Shown here one piece after another: positions 9,975 to 22,100 of a DNA stretch of 64,000 nucleotides (the stretch's first letter is position 1; every line of letters begins with the position of its first letter). Under the pieces are notes generated by a model. It was not told the DNA's origin. It did not search any database and saw only the letters and a program-made list of their open reading frames with translations. Made by a program: the position numbers and the translations under genes. The stretch comes from Blasia pusilla (lineage: Eukaryota; Marchantiophyta; Marchantiopsida; Blasiales), in assembly GCA_050084515.1 (NCBI GenBank), contig CM114274.1, forward strand, positions 32,116,001 to 32,180,000. The letters are read 5' to 3'.

Positions 9975-11602
9975 TAAAGGACCAAGTCCAATAAAATATT
10001 GCTAGGATTCAGACTAGTAGCAGCATGGTCCAACTTTCCAAGGATTGTATAAGGGGTAGGAATGTATGAACATATCCGTGATGTAATACGGTCAACATTG
10101 TCAAGATGAAGCCAAAGTATCATATGACAATGTAAACTCCCCCTGCCCTGCAACTCATAACGTAGTAGGTAGTCTTGTACTCTATCCAAGATACGTGGAC
10201 CTGAGGAGATGAAAAACGACAAAAATGTATGAAGTCTATGTGAAATAACTGTGCATATTTTGAAGGAGCATCACACCATGTAAAGATAGGGTTGAAGTTT
10301 GCAAGAATGGAATCATAATGATCATATTTAATCCACCTAGTTGCAGAAACTTTGTCAGAAGTTAACGTGAGGAATAAATGAGGCATCCCCCATTTGTGCA
10401 CCACAGCTTTGAGATCTTTCAGATGGCGTCGATGCCAAGCGGAACTGTCAGGTATCTGTGGGCTGGTTGAATATTTGGATAGATGGTGGTAGAGGCTCTC
10501 ATCACTTAAGTGGAGTCTATCTCTGCGTAGACGATCTAACTCTTTATTTAGAATAAATGTTTTTGACGTAGAACATAATGCAATAACTTGTCGTAGTTGG
10601 TACATTAATAAAGGATATGGTTTAAATAAGGAGAATGGACTGAATTTTTTACGGCTTCTTGCCCGAGTATAGTGAAAGAAAGTAGATATATCTTTGAAGT
10701 ACCCAAGATGGAACGGAAACAAGAATGGAAACGAAGCAGTCTCTATAGTGAGGCGCGGATCAAGAGATGCTCCAGAGATGTTAGTTAGTAGTTTGTCACA
10801 AGAAAATGCATTTGCTTGCAGGGATATACAACCATTATCAAAAATGTCAGTAGAGGCTCTCCTTTGGACAAGAAGAGAATAGGCAACATCCTGAAGGATA
10901 TTCAAGTCAAGATGATAGGGGTCGTGACTCATCCTATGGGTAACTTGTCCTTTTTCTTGAGAGGCTTTGATTATCCTTTGTATTGATGATGGAGGAAGTA
11001 TGACTATCCTAGAGGTAGGATGTGGTGACTCTATAAGAGTCATGTAATCTCTGAATAATGGATAAATCTGAAGATTGATCCTCATGAGTTGTTGAATAGT
11101 TGGAGGAATTACAACTCTACTGTAGTTTTTGTTTGGCTGAAGATTGAATCAACCAAAAGGAGAATCTAAAAGGGATATGACCGAGAAGAGCCCTCTATGA
11201 AAGCTATTGAATTTTTTCTACACCTAATCGGGAGTCTACTATGGAAAGAAGTTGCAACTCAAGTGGATTGACATTCACCAACTGCCTGATGTAAGCAGGA
11301 TTCATATACACGTTTATGTGGGTGTGAGGACCATTTGAAATGCAAAGGTTATATATGTGGAAGTGGCCTAGACGAGGTATAATGTAATCTCTCATAAATC
11401 CATTGCACAATGCATATGGTGGATTCTCTGGATCTTGAAGAAGAGACATTTCTCTACGAGAATTGCAATATAGCACTACCCCACAATAACCACAACATTG
11501 CAAGTTCTTGACACATGACGAGCATGTGGCACGCCATCTATGAAGGTATAACCCAACGCATGACCAATCCATGCAATGAGGTCTACAACTCAATTTTCTC
11601 AA
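9975..11602 (-). pseudogene. Helitron Rep N-terminal region, cut by an L1 LTR
   Basis: Minus-strand segments line up as a Helitron replication initiator. A Cys-rich part (11204-11602: 'CSSCVKNLQCCGYCG') is followed by a Helitron-like N domain (10120-11085: 'FPFLFPFHLGYF', 'WGMPHLFLTLTSDK'). A frame change then leads into the rolling-circle motif region near 10150-10200 ('YELQGRGSLHCHMILWLHLD', with the HCH two-histidine motif). The catalytic tyrosines and the helicase domain should follow, but the sequence stops at 9975 where LTR DNA begins. A stop lies between the first two segments and a frameshift between the second and third. It cannot be active; the family call is strong because of the HUH context. 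Confidence 0.75.
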
Positions 11603-11944
11603 AGGGGCAACTTTACTACGAGAGTACTAGCAAGCTATTGCTAGTCTGAATTTCTTGATACTTGCAGTCTGTTTGTTATGATTCCTTCTTGACCTCGGAG
11701 TAGACTCCCGAGTCCGTTTCTTTGCCATCAACTAGGAATGAACTTGGTCTTGCTAGATAGATAAGAGTAGGCTTATGTCGGACTCGTATAACCTACTGTT
11801 GTTATCCGGGCTTACACAAACCGAAAATTTATAGGATTGCAAGGATCGAAGAGAATTTTCCGGAACAAACCACAATAGAGCAATTGTCCATAAATCCTAG
11901 GAAAATGGCAACAATGTGAGAGGATGTACTGGTAAAAGAAATAA
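11603..11944. other. Spacer between Helitron and gypsy remnants
   Basis: AT-rich, with no open frame of note. It probably includes the upstream part of the Helitron, whose terminus I could not locate. Confidence 0.3.
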
Positions 11945-12577
11945 TTACCAGAAATGATGGATGAGCAAATTATGGATGGTGTCACGACTTTTTAGGATAG
12001 ATCGGAGAGATCTGGTAGAGCGCCTTTGCAAGTAGAGGAGGACAGGCTCAAGAGCTCGAGGATGACCTGTCATTATTGGCTTTTGACATGTCATCAAGTC
12101 TGTAGGCATGAACCTTGTAACAGTGCTGTGAGTGGTTCTATCTGCCCATAAACCAAATGAAAGCAATCTAGGCCAATCAACATAACGATCTCCACACACC
12201 TTAACCAATTCCTGAATGATTGGCGGATATCTCCTTTCACTCATGCCGTTTGCCTCCAGATTCATGGAGGTTGTTAATCTCAATTGGACTCTATACCTCT
12301 TGAAGAACTCTTGTGCTTCCTCTGCATTCAGCTCATCTCTATCTGCACACATTCTCTCGACACTCCCATATCGAGCAACAATATCCTCTAGAATAAAATC
12401 ACATATAGGCTTTGTTATTTTATCTCGTAAAACCCTCCCTTCTACAAAGTTGGACAACTCTTCTTGTGCAAGGACCAAGTAACGCATTCCCCAAAGACCT
12501 AGTGGCATAACAACTAGATCTATAATCCACTGATGATGAATAGACAAAGGATACGTGGGTTTAAGTCCATCTCTCAC
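11945..12577 (-). pseudogene. Ty3/gypsy integrase fragment
   Basis: About 210 codons with an integrase core: 'HHQWIIDLVVMPLG' near the start (first catalytic Asp), 'RYLVLAQEELSNFVEGR', then 'MCADRDELNAEEAQEFFKRY' (second Asp), and 'GMSERRYPPIIQELVKVC' in place of the usual 'G-x2-ERxH' region. It lacks the PHD tail of the 0-1.2 kb element and belongs to a different lineage. After 'DLMTCQKPIMTGHP' the frame enters a repeat (11968-12073) also found in diverged form at 15472-15562, so the C terminus has been replaced. Truncated at both ends. Confidence 0.75.
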
Positions 12578-13508
12578 CCTGATTTTTGATTGAAACTGAC
12601 ATCAACACATGACCCAATATATCTCTCAACATCCTCGTACAAGAATCACAGGATAAGCAGCTCTATTCTGAACAAAGAATTTTTTTCTCAATCAATACAT
12701 CTCCGATATGAGTTTTGACGGATAGACAAACACCGTAGAGTTCGCCTTTTTTGTTGTTAGCCGCACGTAGTTCCCATCCATGTCGTGTATCAATTGGCCA
12801 CATCCTTTTGTTGTATATACTTTACGACATGATGTTGGTGACAAGTCTCTCATCTCCACACATACCACATAAGATGACAAGTCTCTCATGTCCACACATA
12901 CCACACTAGAATCCTCTTGAAGATTAGACCGTGGTCAAGTTATTTTCCCAAGAGGGATAATCCACTCTCATTGGAAGAGCAAGGAATCCCAAAGCCATCC
13001 ATTCAAGAGTGACACGAGAAACTCAAGATGTGAAGTAGAAGGTGATGAACCCTTGACGGTCCCTCCTCTTTATATACTCATAAAGGATCCACAAGAGTAC
13101 AAAATAGGGTTAATCTTATCTTGTGCCATATGGCTTCCTCTCAAGGCTTAGTCAATCATATTTTGACACAAATAGATTATCTCTTGTCTATTTCAAAATA
13201 ACCTCTTTTACTCACTTCATATCTTCCAAACTACCCTAACTACCATAGCCACCAACTAAGACTACTTTGGTTTTTCTTTCATTAAAGCACCAACCCCACT
13301 ACTTTACTTTTATAATCTCATATTTTATTTATTACCTCTTTTCCTAAAGGTGGGCCCGCGCAAATGAGTCATCCTAAAGAGGTTTAAACATGAGAGTTTC
13401 ATTTTCCTAGGATAATTTACTTAATAATAATAAAACTCTCTCTAGCACTTAATGAGAAAGGATTTTTCACATTGGGTGATTTTACTATACGACACCGCTA
13501 GAGGAGGT
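12578..13508. other. Mostly AT-rich intergenic DNA
   Basis: Apart from a short tandem duplication at 12835-12906 I see no gene. From about 13050 the sequence is AT-rich with no conserved reading frame. Confidence 0.4.
12835..12906. repeat. Two-copy tandem repeat of about 33-36 bp
   Basis: The phrase GACAAGTCTCTCATCTCCAC plus ACATACCACA occurs twice in a row with one C/G change. It is too short to say more. Confidence 0.6.
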
Positions 13509-13765
13509 CAAGAGCCAAGGAGGTGACCTACGAGCATAGGTTACCAAGGAGAGAGCTTGGGAGAGGGAAGGGGATATACCTCAAGGAGAGAAAACTTGAG
13601 AGGTCATTGTCTTTTTGTTGAACCTCTTGGCACGAGACGGCGGACCTATGGTCCCTTGACTTATGAGTGTAATCCAAGCCTCTCATTAGGAGAGTGGGTT
13701 TGGTTTGACATTGAGAGAGATATGTGAGAGTGCACAAATTTGAGAGATTGGTTCTTATTTTACAA
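13509..13765 (+). repeat. Direct repeat D, left copy
   Basis: It pairs with 15717-15990: both contain TTACCAAGGAGAGAGCTTGG-like sequence, then TATACCTCAAGGAGAGA, then CCTCTCATTAGGAGAGTG, in the same order and orientation. The two copies bracket a 2-kb segment, which would fit old LTRs of a nonautonomous element, but TG/CA ends and target duplications are not clear. Confidence 0.5.
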
Positions 13766-15716
13766 AGAGAGAATGAGTGAGTGAGAGAGCTTGATAGGGG
13801 AGCTCGCTGGTTGCTTGATGTTTGGTGCAACTTGGGGACCGTGTTCCCCATTCAGAGACTGATGGGAGTGCTTATCGGAGCAAGGGAGACTTTGGTTGTG
13901 CTTTGCAGTTGCCAATTTTTTCGTGTGAGAGAGTGGCGCGCGGAAGCGCTGCCCAATTTTTTATAGGGATGGAGTATGGGGGCGGGTTGCCCCATGCCGG
14001 TGCTCTCAGGACCACCATATAGCTTGCTGATTTCTTTTTTCACAGGTTTCGAATTTTTTTTGGGAGAAATCAGCCCGGAAGTGCTGCCAAAATTTCTGTA
14101 GGAGAAAGAGACGTTGGGCTGGACGACAGTCCCCGTCAGTTTTTATTGGCAGATCGAATGGAGAAACCAATTTGATGAGGTTGTAGATCGGGAAGCTGTG
14201 TACGCCGCTGAAGAAATAGTGCACAATTTTGAGTTTGGAACACAAAGTTGTGGTTGATTGAGCAAGCCGCCATTGCCATCGTGCTACCGTGTGAGTGAAA
14301 TTTGAAATTTCCTTCGGTAAAATCCTTATTGGAGAGGAAGAAAAGTAAAACTTTATGTGTTTTATGAGTGGGCTTGTCACTTGGAGGAGAAGTGAGTGAA
14401 AATTTTATGTTTAGTGAGTTGTCTCTAGTTGTAAGGGGATATGTCTGCACGATTTTAGGTTTAGGGAGCAAAGTTAGGATGGCGGACGCCAAGTTGGAGA
14501 GGGTGTTTTTAGTAATTTCCAAACCCGGTTGTTTCCTGCTGCCGTCGTAGTTTGGCGCCACACCACCTAGTCCTCCAGGGTGGCTTTGGCCGCAACCACA
14601 CTGCGCGCGCCATGGCTTGCCGCGTTACCAGCTCTGCTGCCTCATCCCACCGCCAGCTCCGCTGGTTTGAGTCCTACCACGGCCAAGGGGGAGTCTTTGG
14701 CGACTACTCTGCCGACTAGTGGCTACGCGCGTGCAACCTAGATCCTGCCCTCAACGGCAGTCGCGGACTGCCCCGCCTAGTGCGAAGTCTAGTGAGGCTG
14801 CCCCACCTTGCGGCTGTGCCTAATGCCCAGAAACTTGCCGCCACTTTGCCGCGTCCCAGTCCTCACGGCCCGCGCGTCTGGCTATGCCCGCGTTTTGCGG
14901 CTTGCCTCGCTGCCTACGTGCCTAGCCCTACCATGGTCGCTGACTCCTGTTGTCAAACACCGCCACGAATACCTACGCTGCCGACCTTGGGCGCAGTGCG
15001 ACCTGGGCCCTACCGCCGCGACCTTGCAGCCCACCGCGCGTCCGGCCCGCCAGTTGCCAGCCTGTCGTCGACTGCCGCAGCCTCCGTCACTCCGGCCTCC
15101 GTCGGACCTCGGCCCTGGGCCTCATGGCGAGGCCTTGAGTGTTGCGGTAGAGTCATCGCGTGAGATTTGACGCATTCTTGACCGCTCCGACCGCGCCATG
15201 TATGATGTGATCACGCGGCCTAAGGCGTCGACGAGCGGTTGACTACGCGGCGTTTACTATGATTGTATATTTATCGTTCATGGTCGCATCGCATTGTCTC
15301 AATTACGGAATTGCACATCATTGGAGCATACTGTATGTTTTTTTTATTGAGGAGGGTATTGAGGAGTGCCGCACCCCAATCTCGAGTGACGTGCCGTTTG
15401 TAGTCGTTCCGTGTCGCCAGTGCCGCACCGTATCGCTGGACCCGCATTGCACATCGAGGAGATTTGAGCATTGTCACGTCTTTTAGGATAGATCGGTGAG
15501 ATCTAGTAGAACGCCTTCGTGAGTAATGGAGAATAGGCTCAGTAGGTCGAGGATGACATGCTAAGGCTCTAGGAAACTTGAGAGAGCAGGTTTCCCCTTC
15601 GTTTCGGCTCATTTGGAGCCATATTGAGCAACTTACTATTTTAGATAAGTACCGTTTTGAGTATATGATCGACTTTCTATTTTTGGTAAGTGGCTCTTGA
15701 CCTCCTACATCACGTC
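13766..15716. other. Segment between direct repeats, with GC-rich island 14560-15260
   Basis: The first 800 bp has mixed composition and several overlapping ORFs with no recognisable protein. From about 14560 to 15260 the DNA is strongly GC-rich and reads as Pro/Ala/Arg-rich peptide in every frame, typical of low-complexity GC DNA and not of a gene. A block at about 15472-15562 (CTTTTAGGATAGATCGGTGA and onward) is a diverged copy of 11968-12073. Confidence 0.4.
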
Positions 15717-15990
15717 AAGAACTAAGAAGGTGACTTAGGAGAATAAGTTACCATGGAGAGAGCTTGGGAGAGGGGAGGGGTATACCTCAAGGAGAGAGAG
15801 CTTGAGAGCTCATTATCTCTTTGTTGAACCTCTTTGTATGAGGCGGCGGAGCTATGATCCCTGGCCTTGTGAGTGTAACCCAAACCTCTCATTAGGAGAG
15901 TGAGTTTGATTTGACATGAGAGAGAGTGCACACCTTTGAGAGCTATGGTGTGAGATGGTGTAGAGAGAGATTGGATCTTACTTTATTGGA
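15717..15990 (+). repeat. Direct repeat D, right copy
   Basis: Diverged direct copy of 13509-13765, followed at 16056 by the end of an L1 LTR. Confidence 0.5.
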
Positions 15991-16055
15991 GATATTTTAG
16001 TACTTCTTGTCTCGTTGTTTGGATGCCATGAGTTAGCATGGGATCGTGCGTGTTT

Positions 16056-16112
16056 GTGTGTGTGTTCGGTGACAACGATGTATGTTGTGTAGCGATGTGT
16101 ATGCGCACGACA
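16056..16112 (+). repeat. Terminal fragment of L1 LTR
   Basis: It carries the last ~57 bp of the L1 LTR (GTATGTTGTGTAGCGATGTG, then TATGCGCACGACA) and stops at the same base as the other L1 copies. This confirms the LTR end. Confidence 0.65.
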
Positions 16113-17489
16113 ACATCGCTAATAGAAAATACAACCCTTAGAAAAAATTGTCTTTGTGGATCCAACTTGGATATACACTTCTTAATTTCTTTCTTTGCTC
16201 AACTCTTTTAAAAAACTAAACACTTCTTCATGAAAATGGAAGGCTATGTTTTTCTTTGCCCCCCACCAACTCAAAATTCAACCTTATATCCTCTTCTCAT
16301 ATACTGAAAAGAAAATATATTTTGAATTTTTATAAAGTCTTCCTTTGTTGAAAATTGATCTATTTCTCTTTTTCTATCTCTAATTGAAATTAAAACATAT
16401 GAAAAACCTTTCTTGTACAATATTTCTTCGAGAAAATATTATTGTACTATGATATATGTGCCATGCACAACGTGAAACTTCTTAAATAGCATTTGCATAT
16501 ATAGAGGAATAGAAAGAAATTAGTATCATACAAGTTTCATTCTATTTTTTGTGTGAAACCATTTAATTATATGGAGAAACATCACTTCTCACCATAATAT
16601 TAGCTAATGACTTGGTTCGCAAGTAGTTAAAAGTCATGTTGTACATAAAAATGGCCTACAAGAAACTTAAGTCGCTTAACATGTGTCAAATAAAGAAAAT
16701 TTTGTAAATTGAGATAATATCCTTTATTAGTAATATAGACTAGTGTAAATCTTGTGCTATGCACATGTCCAATCTATATTAGTATTGGAGAGTGTCTTCT
16801 TCATTTGCAAACACCTCTTTGCTTGACATGTGGCATCCGAGCAACAAGAAAATATTTCCCTCTCTACCGGCAACAATTTTTTTAAAATAATAATTATAAT
16901 TCTTCCACTCCTTTGCATGGCACGAGCTTTCCACTAGTAAAAAATATATAACTTATCATACAGTAGAAGATATTACATCCCATTCTTCCTATTAACACCT
17001 CACTCTATATGAAACCTTATTCTTTCTCTCCAAAAAATTGAGTCAATAAAAGCGGGTATCATGGAAAAAATATAATAATGTTAGCAATATGTCTGATTGT
17101 GTTACTAGTTTATCCTATTGATTGCCAAAAGTAATATAGATGGATTTTTACATCATTGTTAGCCCATTACTTGAAACAAAAGAAATTCTATGAGAATAGT
17201 TATTTTTTACTTGTTCAAAATTTTAACCAAGTTTTTTCCTTATGGTTATTGAAAAATTCATGAGTTTTTGTGGCATGTTCCTTGGGCCAATTTCAATTAA
17301 ATACATCTTTTTTAAATCATTTTTATCCCTTTGGTATTTTCTGTCCTATAATCTATATAAATAAAAGAGGATGGGATTTGAAACCTCTTCTTTCTTCCCT
17401 CCTCCAATGTCGACACGTGTCATCTTTAACATAAGAGTGTTTAAGAGCTGATAAGTCATAGAGACTTTAAATAATAAAATTAAAAGCAA
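16113..17489. other. AT-rich DNA with Helitron termini
   Basis: No gene seen. It contains a small Helitron (16773-16937), a second Helitron-like 3' end on the minus strand at 16738-16770 (CTAG preceded, on that strand, by a GTGCATAGCAC stem), and a Helitron-like 5' end (TCTATATAAATAAAAGAGGA) at 17352 on the plus strand. Confidence 0.45.
16773..16937 (+). mobile_element. Small nonautonomous Helitron, 165 bp
   Basis: It begins TCTATATTAGTATTGGAGAG directly after a host A and ends CTTTCCACTAG directly before a host T, the usual 5'-TC...CTAG-3' with A/T target. A short, imperfect stem region (GCATGGCACGAGC) lies about 10 bp from the 3' end. It has no coding capacity. Confidence 0.5.
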
Positions 17490-17952
17490 ATTGTGTTTAG
17501 TAACACATAATGTCATATGTTCCTTTTTCAAATGTGAAATTAGTCTTTCCAAAATTTATTTGCTTTCATTTAAAATAAATAAATAGCCAGGGACCTCTAT
17601 AACGGTTAACTTGTGATGTAAGGTAGCGGACGTGAGAATCTCTCCAGAGCCTGCAAGCACTCGCTCGTGTCTTAGAACTACAAAGATGCAACCCCAAAAC
17701 CACATTCCATTTGCGCCTGTGCACTCTGTTACTGGACTAGCTTGGATCCCGTTCTACTGTGATTTCGTGAGTCTAATGTGAGGTATTTCATCTTCGCATT
17801 TGCATTGCAGGAATATGCTCACTACGCTTCAACATCGTTTTGGGCTCTGGATTGAAAGAATTGCGTTGCCTCACACCAGTGCATGGGTTTCCGTGCAAGG
17901 TTGTGCTGCGCAGATCCTTTCGATATCAGGATAAGAAGGCTCCGTGCGGGAT

Positions 17953-18931
17953 ATGGTGAGTTCAAATTTAATGTGAGGCGAAATTCATTCATTTGCTGTG
18001 GAGAATTGAGAAGATCGTCAGTGGCTCGTGCCCGCTTCGAGGTGCTTCAGGGTTCTCACATCGGAGTTTTTTCATACAAGTTTCAAATTCTCGGTTGCGG
18101 AGAGGAACTTGGGCCTAGTACTGCCGTCATAATATGAGCCAAGATTCCGATGATATACTATCTTCGTCTTTGTGGATGTACCCAACGGTTGGAATAGCTT
18201 TTTTTTCCCGCACCGATCTCGTGGTTAGGACATGGTGACATTCGACGAATGTCCTCCCTCTGTCCATTTAGAACTCGGAGAATTTGTGTCAAGGAACTTG
18301 GGAGTTCTTGATTCGCGAAACAAATGCGTCTTGGGAGCTGCGCATATCTCGAGTCTTCAATTGGACGCAATTTTGTCATCTCTCATGGGAGATTTGTAGA
18401 TAGATCTATAAGCAATCTGATTTTTCGGGCTGCTCTTGACGACTTCGAGTTGGATTCTAGTATAGATATGAGGACTACACTTAAAAGTCAGTCTTAGGAA
18501 CTCTGACAAGCTGGGGTAGGAAATATAAGCATGAGAAACTTGAATGTTCGAATTGAACTTATGTGGTGGTGAGGGTCAGGCACGGCGTCTCTCGAGACAA
18601 CGATAATACGTGTTTTGTGGTGGTGAGTTTCATGTTCATCGTCTCTCGTGTCAACTATACTATGTATTTTTTGATGCTTCATGTTCGTGTTGCCCAGAGG
18701 GAATCCGTAGCTCAAGGAAAGATCGAAGAGGCACACATGCGAGTGTTGACGGCTAACCATCCGGATGCTGGGGGAAGTGACGACTTAGCTGCCAAGATAA
18801 ACGAAGCCAAGGACCATCTTTTAGGACAAACGAGAGGAAGTGGTTCAGCGTTTAGTCAACAATCCTACTCTCATTCGAGTTCGCATATGAGGAAAGTTTC
18901 CATAGTTCGAAAAGGCAGATATTTTGCATGA
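17953..18931 (+). pseudogene. TIM14/PAM18 copy A, missing exon 2 and stop codon
   Basis: The ATG with adjoining donor (ATG then GTGAGT, 17953-17960) matches the first exon of copy B, and the J-domain exon starts at about 18700 ('[20 protein letters not shown]', then '[20 protein letters not shown]'). The exon with the membrane segment and the start of the J-domain is gone; flanking intron sequences are joined at about 18446. At the end, the stop after 'GSGSAF' has become AGT (18854), which adds about 25 codons to a TGA at 18929. The HPD motif needed to stimulate Hsp70 survives, but without exon 2 no membrane-anchored TIM14 can be made. Judged a pseudogene; the last exon could still be transcribed. 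Confidence 0.8.
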
Positions 18932-19100
18932 TTCGAAAAGGCAGATATTTTTCCATGAACTGAGGAACCACATAAACTTCTCGATCGACACCCAGGCTTC
19001 TTTCGCTCTCATCCTAACACTCACCTCTCTCACGAAAGCCTCTGCAAGGGCATTTTGGACTCTAGAGTTTATCCAGGAAAGGGCTAATCGATTGGTGCAC

Positions 19101-22100
19101 TCATTCAGCGAACTTCATGTTTTCACACTCCTCCTTTATGGACGAGAAGAGGACTGTGCTCAGATATCTCTCCCCAGCGCTAGGTAGTATCGTCACAATG
19201 AGCTTACCAGCATTCTCCGGGCGTTTTGCAACCTACCAACCCCAACCAAACCGAGAGCGAGCGAGAATACATCAGTCCCTACAGAATATCTTGCCAAGAA
19301 TCTCCCAGGTGAAAGTTCATAGCATGAAGAGGTGCAATTAATAACTAATTTCAGTAGTAGTTGCAGCAGCATAAGGAAGCATGGAAATGGAAATTTGGGA
19401 GAGGTGAATCAACCATGAACACAACCTGGAGCTGAATTTCAAGTTGGAAGGGAGAATAAGCCAATCCAGTGAACGACAACAGTAGAAAAATTGAAGCACG
19501 TCTCAGAGAGGTTCACGTAACGAGGTAGTCACCTTCAAAGCCCCAGCGAAAGCAGCACCTGATGATATGCCTACGAGCAAGCCCTCCTCAAGGGCAAGCC
19601 TTTTAGCAGCAGCAATAGCCTCAGTAGCACTGATACTTAAGAACTCATCCGGAACGGTTGTATCAGTGTTGGCTGGGATAAACCCTGGACCAATTCCTTG
19701 GACTTGGTGCGGTATTGGATTGCCCCCTGCAATGACAAACCAACCAATTTCTTCCATCAGCATTGGAAACAGAAAGTACAAATCATCCAACTCTTGGGGT
19801 TCTACCATCAGGATTGACCATAGGATGAGCAAATCGACAAAATAACACAACCCTCCTGTGTAACTTCAGAGGTAAATTGAAGATGTCTCCAGCCTGAAAT
19901 TCGCATGTGGGAACTCTTGAAATGAATCACACACACCTAAAGTCAAGCAGAGAACTTGCCTTGCATAACTGGACTTTCGGCAGGCTCAATTGCGACAACT
20001 CTTAAGTCCGGGTTCCGACCCTTGAGATAACGACCTGTTCCTGACATAGTCCCACCCGTCCCACAACCTGACACGAAGATATCGATTTTTCCCTCGGTGG
20101 CTGTCCATATCTCCGGTCCTGTCGTCATGTCGCAAGACTTTGAGCGGATGAGTTATGACAGCCCAACTTAGCTATTACGGACTGCTGAGCATTTCAGAGT
20201 TTGAACAAACATAACAAAACAAGGACATCAAAATGTGGCTTCACCCGTTCGAATCTTTCCTTTGGATCCTTTTACTGATGTCAACAACGAAAGGTTGTTG
20301 CCGGAAATTCCATGGCATCAAAGCATTGTACCAAGGGGAAAACACCTGAGAGGTAGTAAGCACTACTGGAACACCCGTAGCCTCACCCACCGAGACTGAC
20401 AGTATATTCCGGACAGAATGCTGGATCTCGCACTAATCTGAACTCTTCATAATTCTGTAAATCACTTCTACAGGAAAGCACTATTTAATCCACAATGCCA
20501 CAGTCCTCAAACTTGCTTTAGAAGTATCAAGCAAAGGGCTTTAAAGGTCACGGGCTAAGATACGAGTTCGCAATCACAAAAGTTGTGAAACTAAAAAATT
20601 ACGAAGAGAAGGACGTACCAGCAGATGAGTTTGGATGAGTAGGAGAAGCTTACCAGTTGTTAAAAAATGGGTTAGAGGATTTTGAGGATTGTCGAATTGG
20701 CCCAGCATATGTGAATTTGGAATTGTTGCAAGTAGCTCGTTGCACTTGTTCAGTAGTCCAGTAATACCCTTCGTATCATCTGGGGCCATTTCAAGAGAGA
20801 AGAACAAAATTTAGTAACTTGTGTGACCCAAACGAGAGGACTTTCCTGTAATGCATAACTGGGGAAGGGTCAAAGCAGGCAGTAATCTCAAGCAACACAT
20901 GTGGAAACACAACCGAATAAGCATGAGACGCATACCAGCAGATCAAGTCAATCAGCTGCTAGGATCTTACCACGAAACAAACAATTCGTGAACCATCCAA
21001 CACAAATATAATTTACAGTGCCTTCAAACCTGTCAGATAAATCGTCGCGCCAAAGGCCGTCATAACCATTCGTCGCTCCATAGAGTACGTGTGGGGCATC
21101 ACTACCACCACCTTGTAGCCTCTTAGAGGCCCGACAAACGCCAGCGCAATTCCCATGTTGCCACCGGTTGGTTCTATAAGTGTAGTGACTCCAGATGTTA
21201 TCAACCCCTTCTCTTCCGCATTCACAATCATCCTGCAAAAGTAGAATCTGTCCACTTTACTTGCGAGAGAATGTGATCATCCTGCTGCTTACAAATTAAG
21301 AGCAAGACCCGTCTCAAGCCTAAGTAGACTGAAAGCGCCAACATCGACGTGAAGCTGGGCACTACTGACGAAGTCAGACGCACATTTTCCTAGACGGAAG
21401 TGAAAAGTGCAAGCTCAAAAGGACCAAGAGGGATCTTTACTGCAAAGCTATTCTGTCCTTGATCGAGCAACCTGGATTGACTCCCTCCAGCTTCACCACT
21501 ATTCTGGCCTGTGCCTCCTCAGCCTTTGTGATATGATTTATTTCCACCAGAGGAGTCCATCCAATGAGCTGCATCATAACGAAAACCCACTCGAATGTTG
21601 AGACCAGATCCAGACATTTGCCAGTCTACCTCTCTTCATGCAAACGTAAATCCATGACCTTGCTCAAGCTTTCCTAATTCTTGGTTGCGAAAACCGCGGC
21701 TCTAGTGTGGGTCGGGCGAGAAGTATGACGCTCGATCGATGATATTCAAGTTGTAAAACGCGCAAAATCGTCACACAACCTGGTTAACTTCGGGATGCCT
21801 TTCGACATTACGTGACTCCACATGAGACGAAGCTCATTGTATAATGTGTGTCTGATTTCAACGTCGGACATCTTCAACTCGACATTCTCCATTTCCTATA
21901 TCCTAAGTAGCCGGCTCAGTCGCCAGTCCATTAGGATCGCTGTGATCAAAATTCGACACGGCAGGGTGTGGTGGAGCTAGTACCAGGGATAAGTTTTGCG
22001 AGTGTTCTCTGGATCCAGTTTTCACTGGCTACCAGTCAGTGCTCATGGATGCTCCCACTACACCGTGAAGGAACACTCGAGAAGTTGTTGAGAAGTGGCA

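Noticed and set aside
14780-15170. Three overlapping Pro/Ala/Arg-rich ORFs
   Set aside because: All frames are open through a GC-rich island; composition, not conservation, explains them.
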